A DNA stretch of 64,000 nt from Lachnospiraceae bacterium (GCA_022764465.1 JALERL010000037.1:1-64000), one strand, 5' to 3'. Numbered from the stretch's first letter, positions 50,926-61,614 are shown. The notes: generated from the letters alone by a model not told the origin. A program made the numbers and translations.

Positions 50926-52458
50926 TTACTGATTTACCGCATCGATAAAACGTGCAAAACCGGCACGTCCTGCTTCGTCACATTTGTATACGCCGGCATC
51001 CTTTAATACCTCACAAAAGACCAGTCCGATCTCCTTGTGTAAAATATCATCGATATTATCCGGTGTAATGTTCTCATACTTTGGAAGGAACTCTTCTACC
51101 CAGTCTGCATGCTTTTCAAGTGCAGGATTACTTCTTAAGTCATCTCCGTTTAAGACGGCTTCCTTTAATGCTGCCATCTCATCCTTTAATCTTGCCGGAA
51201 GAACTGCTAATCCCATAACCTCGATCAGTCCGATGTTCTCTTTTTTGATATGGTGCAACTTTGCATGTGGATGATAGACTCCAAGCGGATGCTCTGCCGT
51301 TGTAATGTTATTCCGAAGTACCAGATCAAGTTCAAATGCATCGCCACGTTTTCTTGCGATCGGTGTGATCGTATTGTGCGGCTCTCCATCCGTCTCGGCA
51401 TAGACAAAGGACTGTTCATCCGTATAACCACGCCAGCAGGTCAGGATCTTGTCTGCAAGTTCGATCAGTCTGTCTGTATCTGCTCCGCTTAAGCGGATTA
51501 CGGACATCGGCCATTTTACGATTCCTGCCTTGATATCTTCGAATCCTGCAAATGTAACTTCCTTTTCGATCGGAGCCTTTGCCATTGCAAATTCATAATG
51601 ACCGCCCTGGAAGTGATCGTGGCTTAAGATCGATCCACCTACGATCGGCAGATCGGCATTTGATCCGACAAAGTAATGTGGGAACTGTTTTACAAAGTCA
51701 AGCAGCTTTCCAAAGGTCGCACGCTCGATCTTCATCGGTGTATGCTTCGCATTAAACACGATACAATGCTCATTATAGTAGACATACGGGGAATACTGCA
51801 TAAACCAGTCACTGTGATTGATCGTCACCGGAATAATTCTGTGATTCTGTCTTGCCGGATGATTGATCCGTCCTGCATATCCCTCATTCTCCTTACACAG
51901 CAGGCACTTCGGATAACCGCTCTGCTTTGCAAGCTTTGCTGCTGCAATCGCCTTCGGGTCTTTCTCAGGCTTAGAAAGATTGATCGTAATATCTAAGTCA
52001 CCGTACTCGGTATCTGCCGTCCACTTCAGATCCTTTTTCACACGATACCGTCTGATATAATCACTGTCACGGCTTAACTTATAAAAATAATCGGTAGCAT
52101 CAACCGGATTCTTCTCGTATAACCGGTAAAACTTTTTCCGTACATCCGATGGACGCTCCACGAGTAATCCCATGATCTTCGTATCAAAAAGATCCCGGTA
52201 TACCACGCTGTTTTCTTCGATCAGTTCATGCTCACAGGCATAATCCAAAAGATCCTTTAAGATGCCCTCTAAGGCATCCTCTGCCTGCTGCTGATCCATC
52301 TTCGGTCTGTCTGCCCAGCTGCTTTCGATCTCTTCCTCAATCTCATCTAGAGCAAAAAGCTCTAACAGACGGTTGATCGTATAGCGTCTGTCCTCCGGCT
52401 CGATCAGTCCGGTAGCTTCTGCATAATCCGTCAGTGCTAAAATAGACTCCTGTACCAT
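50926..52458 (-). CDS. galT: UDP-glucose--hexose-1-phosphate uridylyltransferase (class II GalT)
   Basis: The 510-residue enzyme is the long Firmicute class II form (class I is about 350 residues). It transfers UMP between UDP-glucose and galactose-1-phosphate in the Leloir pathway. Conserved segments include CLLCKENEGYAGRINHPARQ, the active-site-like GSILSHDHFQGGHYEFAMAK, and YHPHAKLHHIKKENIGLIEV. AAGGTGGAG precedes the ATG, 17 bases after galK. Confidence 0.96.
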   Translation of the reverse strand: MVQESILALTDYAEATGLIEPEDRRYTINRLLELFALDEIEEEIESSWADRPKMDQQQAEDALEGILKDLLDYACEHELIEENSVVYRDLFDTKIMGLLVERPSDVRKKFYRLYEKNPVDATDYFYKLSRDSDYIRRYRVKKDLKWTADTEYGDLDITINLSKPEKDPKAIAAAKLAKQSGYPKCLLCKENEGYAGRINHPARQNHRIIPVTINHSDWFMQYSPYVYYNEHCIVFNAKHTPMKIERATFGKLLDFVKQFPHYFVGSNADLPIVGGSILSHDHFQGGHYEFAMAKAPIEKEVTFAGFEDIKAGIVKWPMSVIRLSGADTDRLIELADKILTCWRGYTDEQSFVYAETDGEPHNTITPIARKRGDAFELDLVLRNNITTAEHPLGVYHPHAKLHHIKKENIGLIEVMGLAVLPARLKDEMAALKEAVLNGDDLRSNPALEKHADWVEEFLPKYENITPDNIDDILHKEIGLVFCEVLKDAGVYKCDEAGRAGFARFIDAVNQ

Positions 52459-52475
52459 AATGCTCCACCTTCTTT

Positions 52476-53639
52476 CTATAATCTTACCGGACCGTCACCG
52501 ATCTCTACTACATAGAAATCAGCCGCGTAACCGATCTTTGCTTCATATGCTGCTCCAACCTTTGCAATAAAGTTATCGACTGCATCATCTTCTACGATAC
52601 TTACGGTACAGCCACCAAAGCCTGCACCGGTCATACGTGAACCGATCACGCCCTCTACCTTCCATGCTTCCTCCACTAAGGTATCCAGTTCCACACCGGT
52701 TACCTCGTAATCATCACGCAGGGATACATGGGATTCATTCATCAGCTTTCCAAACTTTGTAATATCATTCTGTTTTAAGGCATCTACTGCCTGGATCGTT
52801 CTCTGGTTCTCATAGACGGCATGCTTTGCACGTTTTCTGCATACTTCATCGGTAATGGCATCCTGATGCTCTTCGAATTCTTCGATTGTAAGATCACCAA
52901 GACTGTTAATATCGATCACTTCCTGAAGCTGTGCAAGTGCCTTTTCGCATTCACTGCGTCTCTCATTATACTTTGAATCACCCAGTCCACGCTTTTTATT
53001 GCTGCATGAGATTACGATCTTTGCATTTTTCAAGCGGATCGGTGCATACTCAAACTGTAAGGTTGCAGTATCTAAGAAAATTGCATGCTCTGCCTTTCCC
53101 ATTGCGATTGCAAACTGATCCATGATACCACAGTTGACACCGTTGAACTTGTTCTCGGAATACTGACCGATCAGTGCCAGATCCTGATTCGTCACTTCAA
53201 AACCGAACAGATCCCGTAAAATAAATCCTGTTAATACCTCTACGGAAGCGGAAGAAGATAATCCGGAACCATTTGGGATATTTCCAAATAACAGCAGATC
53301 GAATCCGCTATCCGGCTGCATGCCCTTCTCCTGGAACGCCCAGATCACTCCCTTTGGATAATTCGTCCAGTCTGCTTCCTTCTCCGGCTTTAATCCCTCA
53401 ATGGATGACTCTAATACGCCAAGCTGCTCAAAGTTCATGGAATAAAAACGAAGCTTGTTATCCGTACGTTTTCTGGCAATTCCATAGGTACCGATCGTCA
53501 ATGCACATGGGAAAACATGTCCTCCGTTATAATCGGTATGCTCACCGATCAGATTCACACGTCCCGGTGCAAAATAGGCACGGATATCGCCTCCTTTGCC
53601 AAACAGCTCCTCGAACTTCTCAATTAACCTCTTTTCCAT
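52476..53639 (-). CDS. galK: Galactokinase
   Basis: The 387-residue GHMP kinase phosphorylates galactose to galactose-1-phosphate. It has the signature APGRVNLIGEHTDYNGGHVF (about 24-43), the ATP loop NGSGLSSSASVEV and the C-terminal RMTGAGFGGCTVSIV. AGGAGAAGCTG precedes the ATG. It is first in an operon with galT; galE, galM and a transporter are not adjacent. Confidence 0.97.
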   Translation of the reverse strand: MEKRLIEKFEELFGKGGDIRAYFAPGRVNLIGEHTDYNGGHVFPCALTIGTYGIARKRTDNKLRFYSMNFEQLGVLESSIEGLKPEKEADWTNYPKGVIWAFQEKGMQPDSGFDLLLFGNIPNGSGLSSSASVEVLTGFILRDLFGFEVTNQDLALIGQYSENKFNGVNCGIMDQFAIAMGKAEHAIFLDTATLQFEYAPIRLKNAKIVISCSNKKRGLGDSKYNERRSECEKALAQLQEVIDINSLGDLTIEEFEEHQDAITDEVCRKRAKHAVYENQRTIQAVDALKQNDITKFGKLMNESHVSLRDDYEVTGVELDTLVEEAWKVEGVIGSRMTGAGFGGCTVSIVEDDAVDNFIAKVGAAYEAKIGYAADFYVVEIGDGPVRL

Positions 53640-53700
53640 ACAGCTTCTCCTTTCTTACCCACCGTTTCTGCAACATGATTGCAAATTTATCTTTATTTAC

Positions 53701-53728
53701 ATTATACTTCGTATCTTGATATTTTCAA
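53701..53728 (-). promoter_or_regulatory. Promoter of galK-galT
   Basis: On the minus strand TTGAAA (53723-53728), a 16-base spacer and TATAAT (53701-53706) lie about 62 bases upstream of galK. Confidence 0.65.
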
Positions 53729-53794
53729 TAAGTCAGCCTGTGTTAGCAACATTTCAGAAATACATTTGCAACATTTTTACATGTTATGGAATAA

Positions 53795-55624
53795 CTAGCG
53801 GAAGAAGCCGATTGCCTCCTTTAACTGCTCTGCAATCTCGTCTAAGCTCTTCGCAGAAGCTGCCAGTCCGCTGATATTCGAATCCAGATCCTGCATCGAT
53901 GCATTCGTCTCCTGCGTCGAAGCTGCATTCTCCTCCGAAATCGCAGAAAGATTACTTACGACATCATTGACACGGTTCTTTGATTCATCACAGACATCTG
54001 CACGCTCTTTTACCTTGGCAATATCCTGCTCCGTAGTGATGATGCGCTCATTGACGATCCGGAACTTCTCTCTTGTCTCCTGTAACTTCTCCTGCTGTTC
54101 TGCGGTAAGACTTGATACATTACCCATGATCTCTACCATCTCTTCCGACTCCTGGATCAGGGTGTTGATAATCTCTTCAATACTTGCAGCGGATTCACTC
54201 GACTGTTCCGCTAACTTCTTGATCTCATCTGCTACCACTGCAAATCCCTTTCCGGCTTCTCCGGCACGGGCTGCTTCAATGTTTGCATTCAGACTGAGCA
54301 GATTCGTCTGGGATGCAATATTTGTGATCAGTTCCGTTGCATCCTTGATCTTTTGTACCGAATCGTAGGTCTTCTGGATCTGTCCTGCAACCTGTCTGAT
54401 CGCGGTCGTAGTCTGGTCATTGGACGCATTTAATTCCTGCATGATATCTGCGGAGTTCTGACCTGCCTGCTTCATCTCCTGTGACAGATTCCGGATCTGT
54501 TCTAGTTCTTCATTCATCTTGCCAAGCACTTCATCCATCGTCTCGACTTCTCTGGTTGCATTCTCAATCTCTTCCGCCTGTGAAACAGCTCCCTTTGAGA
54601 TTCCATCCACTGCCTGACTGATGCCATCCGATACCTGGTTACTACGTGCTGCCATCTCATTAACATTATGACCTGCGGTTGCGATCTGGTCGGAGGATGA
54701 TTTAATCTCACCAACAATATGATCCATCGATTTTTGCAGATGCTCCATGCTTCGTCCCAGTTCTCCCATCTCATCCGGCATTGCTAAGACATCCTGACTT
54801 ACTTCAAACTGTAAGTCACCATCTGCAAACTTCGTCAGATTATCACTGACACTCTGGATCGGCTTTAAGATTCTTCTTGCTGCCCTGCGGCTTAAAATAA
54901 TACAGATAATACACATCAATACCGTAATGGCACTCTGAATATAAATATTCTGATAGTAGATTCCCCGGATATAACCGTTGGCATATGCCTTTGCTTCCTC
55001 AATATCATCTACATAATTACCGGTTGTTACCACCCAGTTCCATTTATCAAAGCCCTGGGAGTATGCAATCTTTGGAGCAACCGTCTTTCCATCCGACTTG
55101 GTAAAATAGAATTCATTGTATCCACCGCCTTCGGATGCACTCTTTAAAATATTCTGGATGATCATGACACCATTCTGATCCTCTAAGTTCTTACGGTTCG
55201 TACCTTCCTTATCCGTTAGAATCGGATGCATGACCAGATTATAATCCGTATCATCGATCCAGAAGTAACCGTCTCCGATACCGTCTCCGTCAAGGTCTTC
55301 GCCATAACGCATACCACGTACGACTTCCTTGGCGCTTTCCTTTGCTTCTTCCTCGGTCATCTCCCCTTTATCCGCCATATCTGAATAAGTCTGTAAAACA
55401 GAAACGGCTGTCTCTACCTGCGCCTTGATCTGATCATTATACCCCTGATCTGCCGCATCTTCATATTCCCTCATAGCAATATTCTGCATCCGCAGCATTC
55501 CACTGATACCGACTCCTCCGATCGTCATCACACCAACCATGGACATGCCTACACACACCAGCAGAACCATCTTCCTTACAGACATTCTCTTTTTTCCTTT
55601 TTCACTCTTTGTGTCTTTCTTCAT
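53795..55624 (-). CDS. Methyl-accepting chemotaxis protein with Cache sensor
   Basis: The 609-residue receptor has TM1 at about 17-40, an extracytoplasmic sCache-type domain (about 45-215: [37 protein letters not shown]), TM2 at about 222-245, a HAMP segment and a signalling domain with the tip [20 protein letters not shown]. It should sense a small molecule, perhaps an organic acid or amino acid, and control CheA and flagella. GGAGGAATAG precedes the ATG. No che or fla genes are adjacent. No clear sigma-D promoter was found. Confidence 0.95.
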   Translation of the reverse strand: MKKDTKSEKGKKRMSVRKMVLLVCVGMSMVGVMTIGGVGISGMLRMQNIAMREYEDAADQGYNDQIKAQVETAVSVLQTYSDMADKGEMTEEEAKESAKEVVRGMRYGEDLDGDGIGDGYFWIDDTDYNLVMHPILTDKEGTNRKNLEDQNGVMIIQNILKSASEGGGYNEFYFTKSDGKTVAPKIAYSQGFDKWNWVVTTGNYVDDIEEAKAYANGYIRGIYYQNIYIQSAITVLMCIICIILSRRAARRILKPIQSVSDNLTKFADGDLQFEVSQDVLAMPDEMGELGRSMEHLQKSMDHIVGEIKSSSDQIATAGHNVNEMAARSNQVSDGISQAVDGISKGAVSQAEEIENATREVETMDEVLGKMNEELEQIRNLSQEMKQAGQNSADIMQELNASNDQTTTAIRQVAGQIQKTYDSVQKIKDATELITNIASQTNLLSLNANIEAARAGEAGKGFAVVADEIKKLAEQSSESAASIEEIINTLIQESEEMVEIMGNVSSLTAEQQEKLQETREKFRIVNERIITTEQDIAKVKERADVCDESKNRVNDVVSNLSAISEENAASTQETNASMQDLDSNISGLAASAKSLDEIAEQLKEAIGFFR

Positions 55625-55693
55625 CTTTCTATTCCTCCCACTTCACATAACTGCCATGAAATCCATGCAGACATGCTGCATTTCAAATAAAAT

Positions 55694-55845
55694 AAAGTGT
55701 GCGCTTGCCGCACACTCTCGCGCCAGAGCGGATGCATCGCATAATCTTCCACTCCGCGAGGTGCGCATCTTGCGATCAAGCATACGTGCTTGATTACTTA
55801 CTTTTACTGTATAGGAATTCCAACGGAATTTCCTATACAGTAAAA
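55694..55845. repeat. Multi-hairpin intergenic repeat, copy B
   Basis: This 152-base copy is the longest seen. It starts AAGTGTGCGCTTGCCGCACA, contains GCGGATGCATCGCATAATCT as in copy A, then a GATCAAGCATACGTGCTTGATTA hairpin-like segment that copy A lacks, and ends in the CTGTATAGGAATTCC / GGAATTTCCTATACAG hairpin. It fills most of the 329-base gap 55625-55953 between the MCP and the L,D-transpeptidase genes. Nothing else recognisable is there. Confidence 0.8.
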
Positions 55846-55953
55846 CAGTATGTGATATTGTACAATCGTCCGCATATCACAGACATCTGTATTATACCAC
55901 ATACTGTTTTTGATGTATATTTTTTGACCTTCTCTTAAGAAAATCTTATAATT

Positions 55954-57789
55954 TTAGGATTCTGTTAATGCCTTATAATCACTCTCTGCTTTTTCAAGAT
56001 CCGCATAATTCGATACATAGGCCTTTGCCATGTCAGACAATCCATCATAAGCACTTCTCGCCGCTTCGATTCCTGCCTTACTGTCCTTCGTAACCGTACC
56101 AAGCCCTGCGATCTGATTAATCACTGCCTGCGCCTGCATCTGCGCATCCGTCTGTGCCTGCTGTTCTGCTGCCTGCTGCTGTAACTGTGCATAGGCTGCT
56201 TCTGCTGCGGTAAGGATGTCCAGATTCTTGACATAGCTCTTTGCCGTGTCATCTAAGGCATCATAGGAAGCTCTGGCTGCTGTGATCGCCGGTTCACTTT
56301 CTATGGTTACGTCTCCGATCGCTTTAATAGCTGCATCCGTTGCCGCTGCCGCATCTTGTGCGATTCCTTTGGCACTCTCTGTTCCCGGAAGCTCATAGAC
56401 AAGGACCGGATAGCCCGCTTCGATATTTTCAAATATCGTCTTTGCCACACTTGCCGGAAGGTTCACACAACCATGGGAACCATTCCGCTTATAGATACTG
56501 CCACCAAAGTCACTTCTCCAGGTTGCATCATGCATTCCGACATCATTACAATATGGCATCCAGTAAGTCACCTTGGATTCATATCCCGGTCCACGAAGTG
56601 TTGCATCCTTCTGCTTATAAGTTACTGCATAGGCACCAACCGGTGTATTATGCCCCTTTGAAATATCACCCGATACAAAATCAGAATCTACCAACAGGGA
56701 ACCGTTCTTATAAAAGTACAGATGCTGTGCCGTAAGATTGATCTCTACATAGGTATTGCCGTAATCATGCTCTCCGTGACTGTTTGCCGTCTGTGCATAA
56801 ACCGGCTCACGCTCTACATCCTCTCCGGCTTCAAGATCTGCTAAGATCATCTCTTTTTCCGCATCATTATCAATCTTCCAGCCATAATCCCCTCCCTGGA
56901 TGGAAACGGTCTGTCCATAGGAAGTATCTAAGGATCTTTGACGGTATACCGTATTATATTTTTTCGCCAATCCCTTGACATATTCCGCTACCGCAGCCTC
57001 ATCAATGGAAACCTCTGCCTTATCATCCACAGAAAGCCAGTTATGGATCTCTTCGGCATCTAATTTTTCCACATTATCGTCCACATCATATGTAATCGTA
57101 ACATTCACATACCGGTTCATCTTCTCCTGGGCTGCTACTAACTCCTTCGACTCACTGGTGATGGCAGGATCTTCATAACAGCCTTCCTCAGACAGATCTA
57201 AGCTCTCTTTTAACTCCGAAACCGCCGTTCCTGCCTCTTCGATCAGCTTATCCCGGTTGATCTGTGTTCCATATACCTCCGGAATGATCTGATAACCATC
57301 CTGCGTATACTCTGAGATCTTTGCATTTTCTGACTGTTTCTGACCTTCCTGCTTCATACAGTCTAATGCATCGATTACTGCATCTAACTTTTCTTCATCA
57401 TAGGTGATCACTGCATCGGTGCTCAGATTCTGTCCCACAATCAGATAATACGGCCAAGCAAATGCATTCTGCTTTTTTAACATATCCTGCACTTCTCCAT
57501 GAAAAGACGGTGCAAGATCAATATCTGCGCCTTTGATCTTCTCGGTCTGATCCTCACGCTCGTTCAGCACTAACTCATAGCCCTTCATCTCTTCCGCGAT
57601 CTTCTCTTCCGTCTTTGCTGCCGATGCCCCCGATACGGACACATGATTTACCATCGTATGAAAACAAAAATGTTTCTGAAAATATACTGCAAACACCAGA
57701 TACACTGCCAGCAACACAAGTAAAACAGTAAGGATACTGACTCCTGCGATCCACTTTCCGGAATGACCGGATACTTTCTCTTTTTTCAT
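55954..57789 (-). CDS. L,D-transpeptidase (YkuD) with C-terminal repeats
   Basis: The 611-residue membrane-anchored enzyme has a helix at about 11-35, a PG_4-type region (about 45-330), and a YkuD domain (about 346-471) with the catalytic KRNGSHGCVNLPA, cysteine 441. Two C-terminal repeats follow (about 485-545 and 565-611: ARASYDALDDTAKSYVKNLD and ARSAYDGLSDMAKAYVSNYA), separated by a Q/A-rich linker. It forms 3-3 peptidoglycan cross-links or attaches proteins outside the membrane. GAGGA precedes the ATG. Confidence 0.93.
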   Translation of the reverse strand: MKKEKVSGHSGKWIAGVSILTVLLVLLAVYLVFAVYFQKHFCFHTMVNHVSVSGASAAKTEEKIAEEMKGYELVLNEREDQTEKIKGADIDLAPSFHGEVQDMLKKQNAFAWPYYLIVGQNLSTDAVITYDEEKLDAVIDALDCMKQEGQKQSENAKISEYTQDGYQIIPEVYGTQINRDKLIEEAGTAVSELKESLDLSEEGCYEDPAITSESKELVAAQEKMNRYVNVTITYDVDDNVEKLDAEEIHNWLSVDDKAEVSIDEAAVAEYVKGLAKKYNTVYRQRSLDTSYGQTVSIQGGDYGWKIDNDAEKEMILADLEAGEDVEREPVYAQTANSHGEHDYGNTYVEINLTAQHLYFYKNGSLLVDSDFVSGDISKGHNTPVGAYAVTYKQKDATLRGPGYESKVTYWMPYCNDVGMHDATWRSDFGGSIYKRNGSHGCVNLPASVAKTIFENIEAGYPVLVYELPGTESAKGIAQDAAAATDAAIKAIGDVTIESEPAITAARASYDALDDTAKSYVKNLDILTAAEAAYAQLQQQAAEQQAQTDAQMQAQAVINQIAGLGTVTKDSKAGIEAARSAYDGLSDMAKAYVSNYADLEKAESDYKALTES

Positions 57790-57982
57790 AATTTATCCTC
57801 TTTTTCTTTCTTTTCTCTGATTTCACTTTACTTATTATAGGTATGCACTTTTCTTTGTCAACCGAATCCGGAAAATGTAATATTTATTTAAAATCTTTAT
57901 TGTCTAATTGCACAAACCGGCAAATAAAAGCAGATTGATTTATTAATTTTTTCCTAATTTTTTTAAAGTTCATGGAAATCCG

Positions 57983-58011
57983 TTGTTTCACAAAAAAGCA
58001 TGTGCTATAAT
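57983..58011 (+). promoter_or_regulatory. Sigma-A promoter of the PAP2 gene
   Basis: TTGTTT (57983-57988), a 17-base spacer and TATAAT (58006-58011), about 52 bases before the TTG start. Confidence 0.7.
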
Positions 58012-58062
58012 CCCACAAGAAACATATTCTAGTTAATATCATAGGTAAGGAAGGCGATTTTT

Positions 58063-58749
58063 TTGTTGCAGAAAGCAAAAAAAACAGCATTAGAACTGAT
58101 CCAAAAATACAAACATGCCTGGGTGCTGCTCTACGTCTTGATCTATTTTCCATGGTTTCGTTATCTTGAGACACATGTTACCACCCAGTTTAATGTGATC
58201 CATATGAAGATCGATGATTACATTCCGTTTATTGAATATTTTATTGTCCCTTATTTATTATGGTTTGGATACGTCGCTTATGCCGTTTTGTATTTCTTTT
58301 TTAAAAATAAAAATGACTACTATAAGCTTTGTACCTTTCTGATCACAGGAATGACCATTTTTCTGATCGTTTCGACCCTCTACCCGAATGGTCAGCACTT
58401 ACGGCCGCAGAGCTTTGCACACGATAATATCTTTGTGACACTCGTCCAGTGGGTATATGAAACCGATACTCCGACGAATCTGTTTCCAAGCATCCATGTG
58501 TATAATTCGCTCGGTGTCCACTTTGCGATTATGAACAGTGAATGCTTTCGTAAGAATAAGCCGGTACGGATCACATCCTTCGTGCTGATGACGAGCATTA
58601 TCTTAGCAACGATGTTCTTAAAACAGCATTCCGTATTCGATGTGATTACTGCATTCTTACTTGCGATCGTCATGTACTCTTTCGTCTATGGCAAAGGCTT
58701 CGCATTCAGCAGACAGAAGTCCTTTGAAGATCTTGCACATCATATTTAA
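58063..58749 (+). CDS. PAP2-family membrane phosphatase
   Basis: The 228-residue protein has about six helices and PAP2 motifs: a lysine/arginine block is weak, but NLFPSIHVYNSLGVHFAIMN (motif 2, with SxH) and LKQHSVFDVITAFLLA (motif 3, HSxxD) are clear. Such enzymes dephosphorylate lipid phosphates such as phosphatidic acid or undecaprenyl pyrophosphate, or transfer inositol phosphate. The start is a TTG at 58063 or 58066, with AAGGAAGG upstream; no ATG is close. Motif 1 could not be confirmed. Confidence 0.82.
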   Translation: MLQKAKKTALELIQKYKHAWVLLYVLIYFPWFRYLETHVTTQFNVIHMKIDDYIPFIEYFIVPYLLWFGYVAYAVLYFFFKNKNDYYKLCTFLITGMTIFLIVSTLYPNGQHLRPQSFAHDNIFVTLVQWVYETDTPTNLFPSIHVYNSLGVHFAIMNSECFRKNKPVRITSFVLMTSIILATMFLKQHSVFDVITAFLLAIVMYSFVYGKGFAFSRQKSFEDLAHHI

Positions 58750-58759
58750 TTATTTAATA

Positions 58760-58805
58760 AAACACCAGCGGTCGTCCGTATCTGGATCAACCGCTGGTGT
58801 TTTTG
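58760..58805. terminator. Bidirectional terminator between the PAP2 and nadE genes
   Basis: ACACCAGCGGT pairs with ACCGCTGGTGT, followed by TTTTTG on the plus strand, between the two converging genes. Confidence 0.88.
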
Positions 58806-58831
58806 CTTCTCTATCTTCTATATAAGCTCCA

Positions 58832-60748
58832 CTATGCAAGTGTATTTAATTCATCCATCCAGATCCGTACCGATGCATCACTCGGCATACGGAGATCTCC
58901 ACGCGGAGATACGGCTACCGTTCCTACCTTCGGACCATCCGGCAGACAGGATCTCTTAAACTGCTGGGAGAAGAATCTGCGGTAAAAGGTCTTCAGCCAT
59001 TTTAAGATCGTCTCTGCATCATACGTTCCCGCAAATGCATATTTTGCAAGGCGGTAGATCTTTGCCGGCGGACATCCGAAACGCATGACATAATACAGAT
59101 AAAAATCATGCAGCTCATACGGTCCCACAATATCTTCTGTCTTCTGCGCGATCTTGCCATCCTCCGGTGGAAGCAGTTCCGGACTTACCGGTGTATCTAA
59201 GACATCATATAACACATCAGACAGTACCTGATCCTTACAGGTGTCCGCATAATAGCGTACCAGATGACGGACAAGGGTCTTTGGTACTGATGCATTCACA
59301 CCATACATGGACATATGGTCTCCATTATAAGTTGCCCAGCCGAGTGCCAGTTCTGACATATCCCCGGTTCCGATCACCATTCCATTCTGCTTATTGGCAA
59401 TATCCATCAATATCTGGGTACGTTCCCTTGCCTGTCCATTCTCGTAGGTCACATCATGGCAGCTCTCTTCCTGCCCAATATCCCGGAAATGCACACGGAC
59501 AGCATCACAGATATTCACTTCCTTAAGAGTCGCCCCAAGTCCTCTTACCATACTAAGGGCATTCTCATAGGTACGGTCTGTCGTACCAAATCCCGGCATC
59601 GTCACCGCCGTGATCTTCGTCCGCTCTAACCCCAGCAGATCAAATGCACGCACGGTAACAAGCAGTGCCAGTGTAGAATCCAGCCCACCCGATATACCGA
59701 TCACGGCACTCTGGCACCCGGTATGCTCTAAACGCTTTTTCAGTCCCATGGACTGGATCGCAAGGATCTCCTCACAGCGCTTGTCACGGTCATTCTTATT
59801 CCCCGGTACAAACGGTGCAGGATCTACAAAACGTGTCAGCTTTGTTTCTGTAACATCTAAGCTGAACGGAAGGTACTGATAGTCTTCCTTGGTACTGCTT
59901 ACAAAGGTGGACATTCTTCTGCGTTCCGCAGACAGACGCTTTACATCCAGTTCGGTATAGATGGTCTCATTGGTAAAACGCTTCGACTCTGCGAGCATCG
60001 TTCCGTTTTCTGCGATCAGGTTGTGTCCGGAATAGACCACATCCTGCGTAGACTCTCCATCTCCGGCACTGGCATAGATATATCCGCAGATCAGTCTTGC
60101 AGACTGTCCCTCCACCAGATTCTTCCGGTAGACATCCTTGCCGGTTGTCTCGTCACTGGCAGAAAGATTCACGATCACCTGCGCTCCTGCCAGTGCATGT
60201 GCAATACTTGGCGGCTGTGGTGTCCAGATATCCTCACAGATCTCTGCTGCAACCGTAAGTTCCGGCAGCTCCGTGCAGGTAAAGATCAGATTCGTTCCCA
60301 TCCAGGCATCGACCCCGTCTGCAATTGTAACCTTTTCCGGGATCTGCATACCCGGTGTAAAATATCTTGCCTCATAAAATTCATTATAATTCGGAATATG
60401 ACGCTTTGGCACGAGTCCAAGAATTTTTCCCTTACAGATGGCCGCCGCCACATTGTATAACTTGCCCTGTACGGTAAACGGAAGTCCTAACCAGATCATG
60501 GCGTCTGTCTGCTTTGTTTCTTTTACAAGCCACAGCAGCTGCTTTTTGGATTCTTCTAATACAGATTCCTGCCAGAACAGATCCCCACAGGTATAACCGG
60601 AAATACAAAGTTCCGGGAAAACAATGAGCTTTGCATCTTCCTTTTCTGCCTCTTTGATCTGTGCAAGGATCCGCTTTGCATTTTCCTTCGGATCTGCCAC
60701 AACAATCTTCGGTGTTGCAGCTGCTACCTTTACATATCCGTGCTTCAC
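58832..60748 (-). CDS. nadE: NAD+ synthase, glutamine-hydrolysing
   Basis: The 638-residue enzyme has an N-terminal nitrilase-type glutaminase with catalytic E (LIVFPELCISGYTCGD), K (LGLVPKRHIPNYNEFYEARY) and C (VAAEICEDIWTPQ), and a C-terminal synthetase with GISGGLDSTLALLV and GTGDMSELALGWATYNGD. It makes NAD+ from nicotinate adenine dinucleotide, glutamine and ATP. The start is a GTG that overlaps the hslO stop (GTGA), preceded by AGGAGATAAG. Confidence 0.97.
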   Translation of the reverse strand: MKHGYVKVAAATPKIVVADPKENAKRILAQIKEAEKEDAKLIVFPELCISGYTCGDLFWQESVLEESKKQLLWLVKETKQTDAMIWLGLPFTVQGKLYNVAAAICKGKILGLVPKRHIPNYNEFYEARYFTPGMQIPEKVTIADGVDAWMGTNLIFTCTELPELTVAAEICEDIWTPQPPSIAHALAGAQVIVNLSASDETTGKDVYRKNLVEGQSARLICGYIYASAGDGESTQDVVYSGHNLIAENGTMLAESKRFTNETIYTELDVKRLSAERRRMSTFVSSTKEDYQYLPFSLDVTETKLTRFVDPAPFVPGNKNDRDKRCEEILAIQSMGLKKRLEHTGCQSAVIGISGGLDSTLALLVTVRAFDLLGLERTKITAVTMPGFGTTDRTYENALSMVRGLGATLKEVNICDAVRVHFRDIGQEESCHDVTYENGQARERTQILMDIANKQNGMVIGTGDMSELALGWATYNGDHMSMYGVNASVPKTLVRHLVRYYADTCKDQVLSDVLYDVLDTPVSPELLPPEDGKIAQKTEDIVGPYELHDFYLYYVMRFGCPPAKIYRLAKYAFAGTYDAETILKWLKTFYRRFFSQQFKRSCLPDGPKVGTVAVSPRGDLRMPSDASVRIWMDELNTLA

Positions 60749-61614
60749 TGTCTTATCTCCTTTAATTCCTCGACTTCGAATTTATAATTCTTTTTACAGA
60801 AATGACACTTTACTTCAATCGGTTCATTATCTGCGATCATGTCATCGAGATCTTTTTTACTAATCGTTGCAAGTGCCTTTGCGATCCGTTCCTTCGAACA
60901 ATCACAACGGAATCCGGTTTCGAGCTTATCGGTAATCTCCACACCAAGATCTCCTAAAAGCTCCTCTAAGATATTCTCCGGTGTCATGCCATCCTCTAAC
61001 ATCTCAGTCACAGACTTGATCTCGGAGATCTTCTCTTCTAACTTTGCAATGACTTCTTCGGAAGTATCCGGCATCAGCTGGATAATAAAGCCACCTGCCT
61101 GTTTTACCGTATTTTCTTTTGTCATCAGTACACCAAGACCGACTGCAGAAGGAACCTGCTCGCTCGTTGCAAAATAGTATGTGAGGTCTTCCGCGATCTC
61201 ACCAGTCTGTAACGCTGTCTGTCCGACATACGGCTCCTTTAAGCCCATATCCTTGATCACGGTTAAGATACCGATTCCGACTGCACCACCTACATCTAAC
61301 TTGCCCTGTGCATTTGCCGGAAGGTCAACCTGCGCAACCTGTGGATACCCCTTCACAAAGCCTCTGGCATCTGCGGTTACTGTCATTCCCTTTAACGGGC
61401 CGCTTCCATTGATCTGAAGTGTAAGCAGATCCTTCTCCCCCTTCATCATCGTACCCATCATTGCACCTGCACTTAACAGTCTGCCGAGTGCTGCGGTAAC
61501 AACCGGGCTTGTATTATGTGCCTCTCTTGCAGTCTCTACCATCTCTCTTGATGTAATGGCAAATGCCCGGATCTGATTTGCTGCTGCTGTTGCTCTTACA
61601 ATATAATCTGTCAT
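60745..61614 (-). CDS. hslO: Hsp33 redox-regulated chaperone
   Basis: The 289-residue protein has the Hsp33 substrate domain and a C-terminal zinc switch with CxC (FRCDCSKERI) and CxxC (VKCHFCKKNY). Under oxidative stress it loses zinc and holds unfolded proteins. AGAGGAATAAAG precedes the ATG. It overlaps nadE by four bases and follows a methyltransferase gene by 15. Confidence 0.97.
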   Translation of the reverse strand: MTDYIVRATAAANQIRAFAITSREMVETAREAHNTSPVVTAALGRLLSAGAMMGTMMKGEKDLLTLQINGSGPLKGMTVTADARGFVKGYPQVAQVDLPANAQGKLDVGGAVGIGILTVIKDMGLKEPYVGQTALQTGEIAEDLTYYFATSEQVPSAVGLGVLMTKENTVKQAGGFIIQLMPDTSEEVIAKLEEKISEIKSVTEMLEDGMTPENILEELLGDLGVEITDKLETGFRCDCSKERIAKALATISKKDLDDMIADNEPIEVKCHFCKKNYKFEVEELKEIRQ

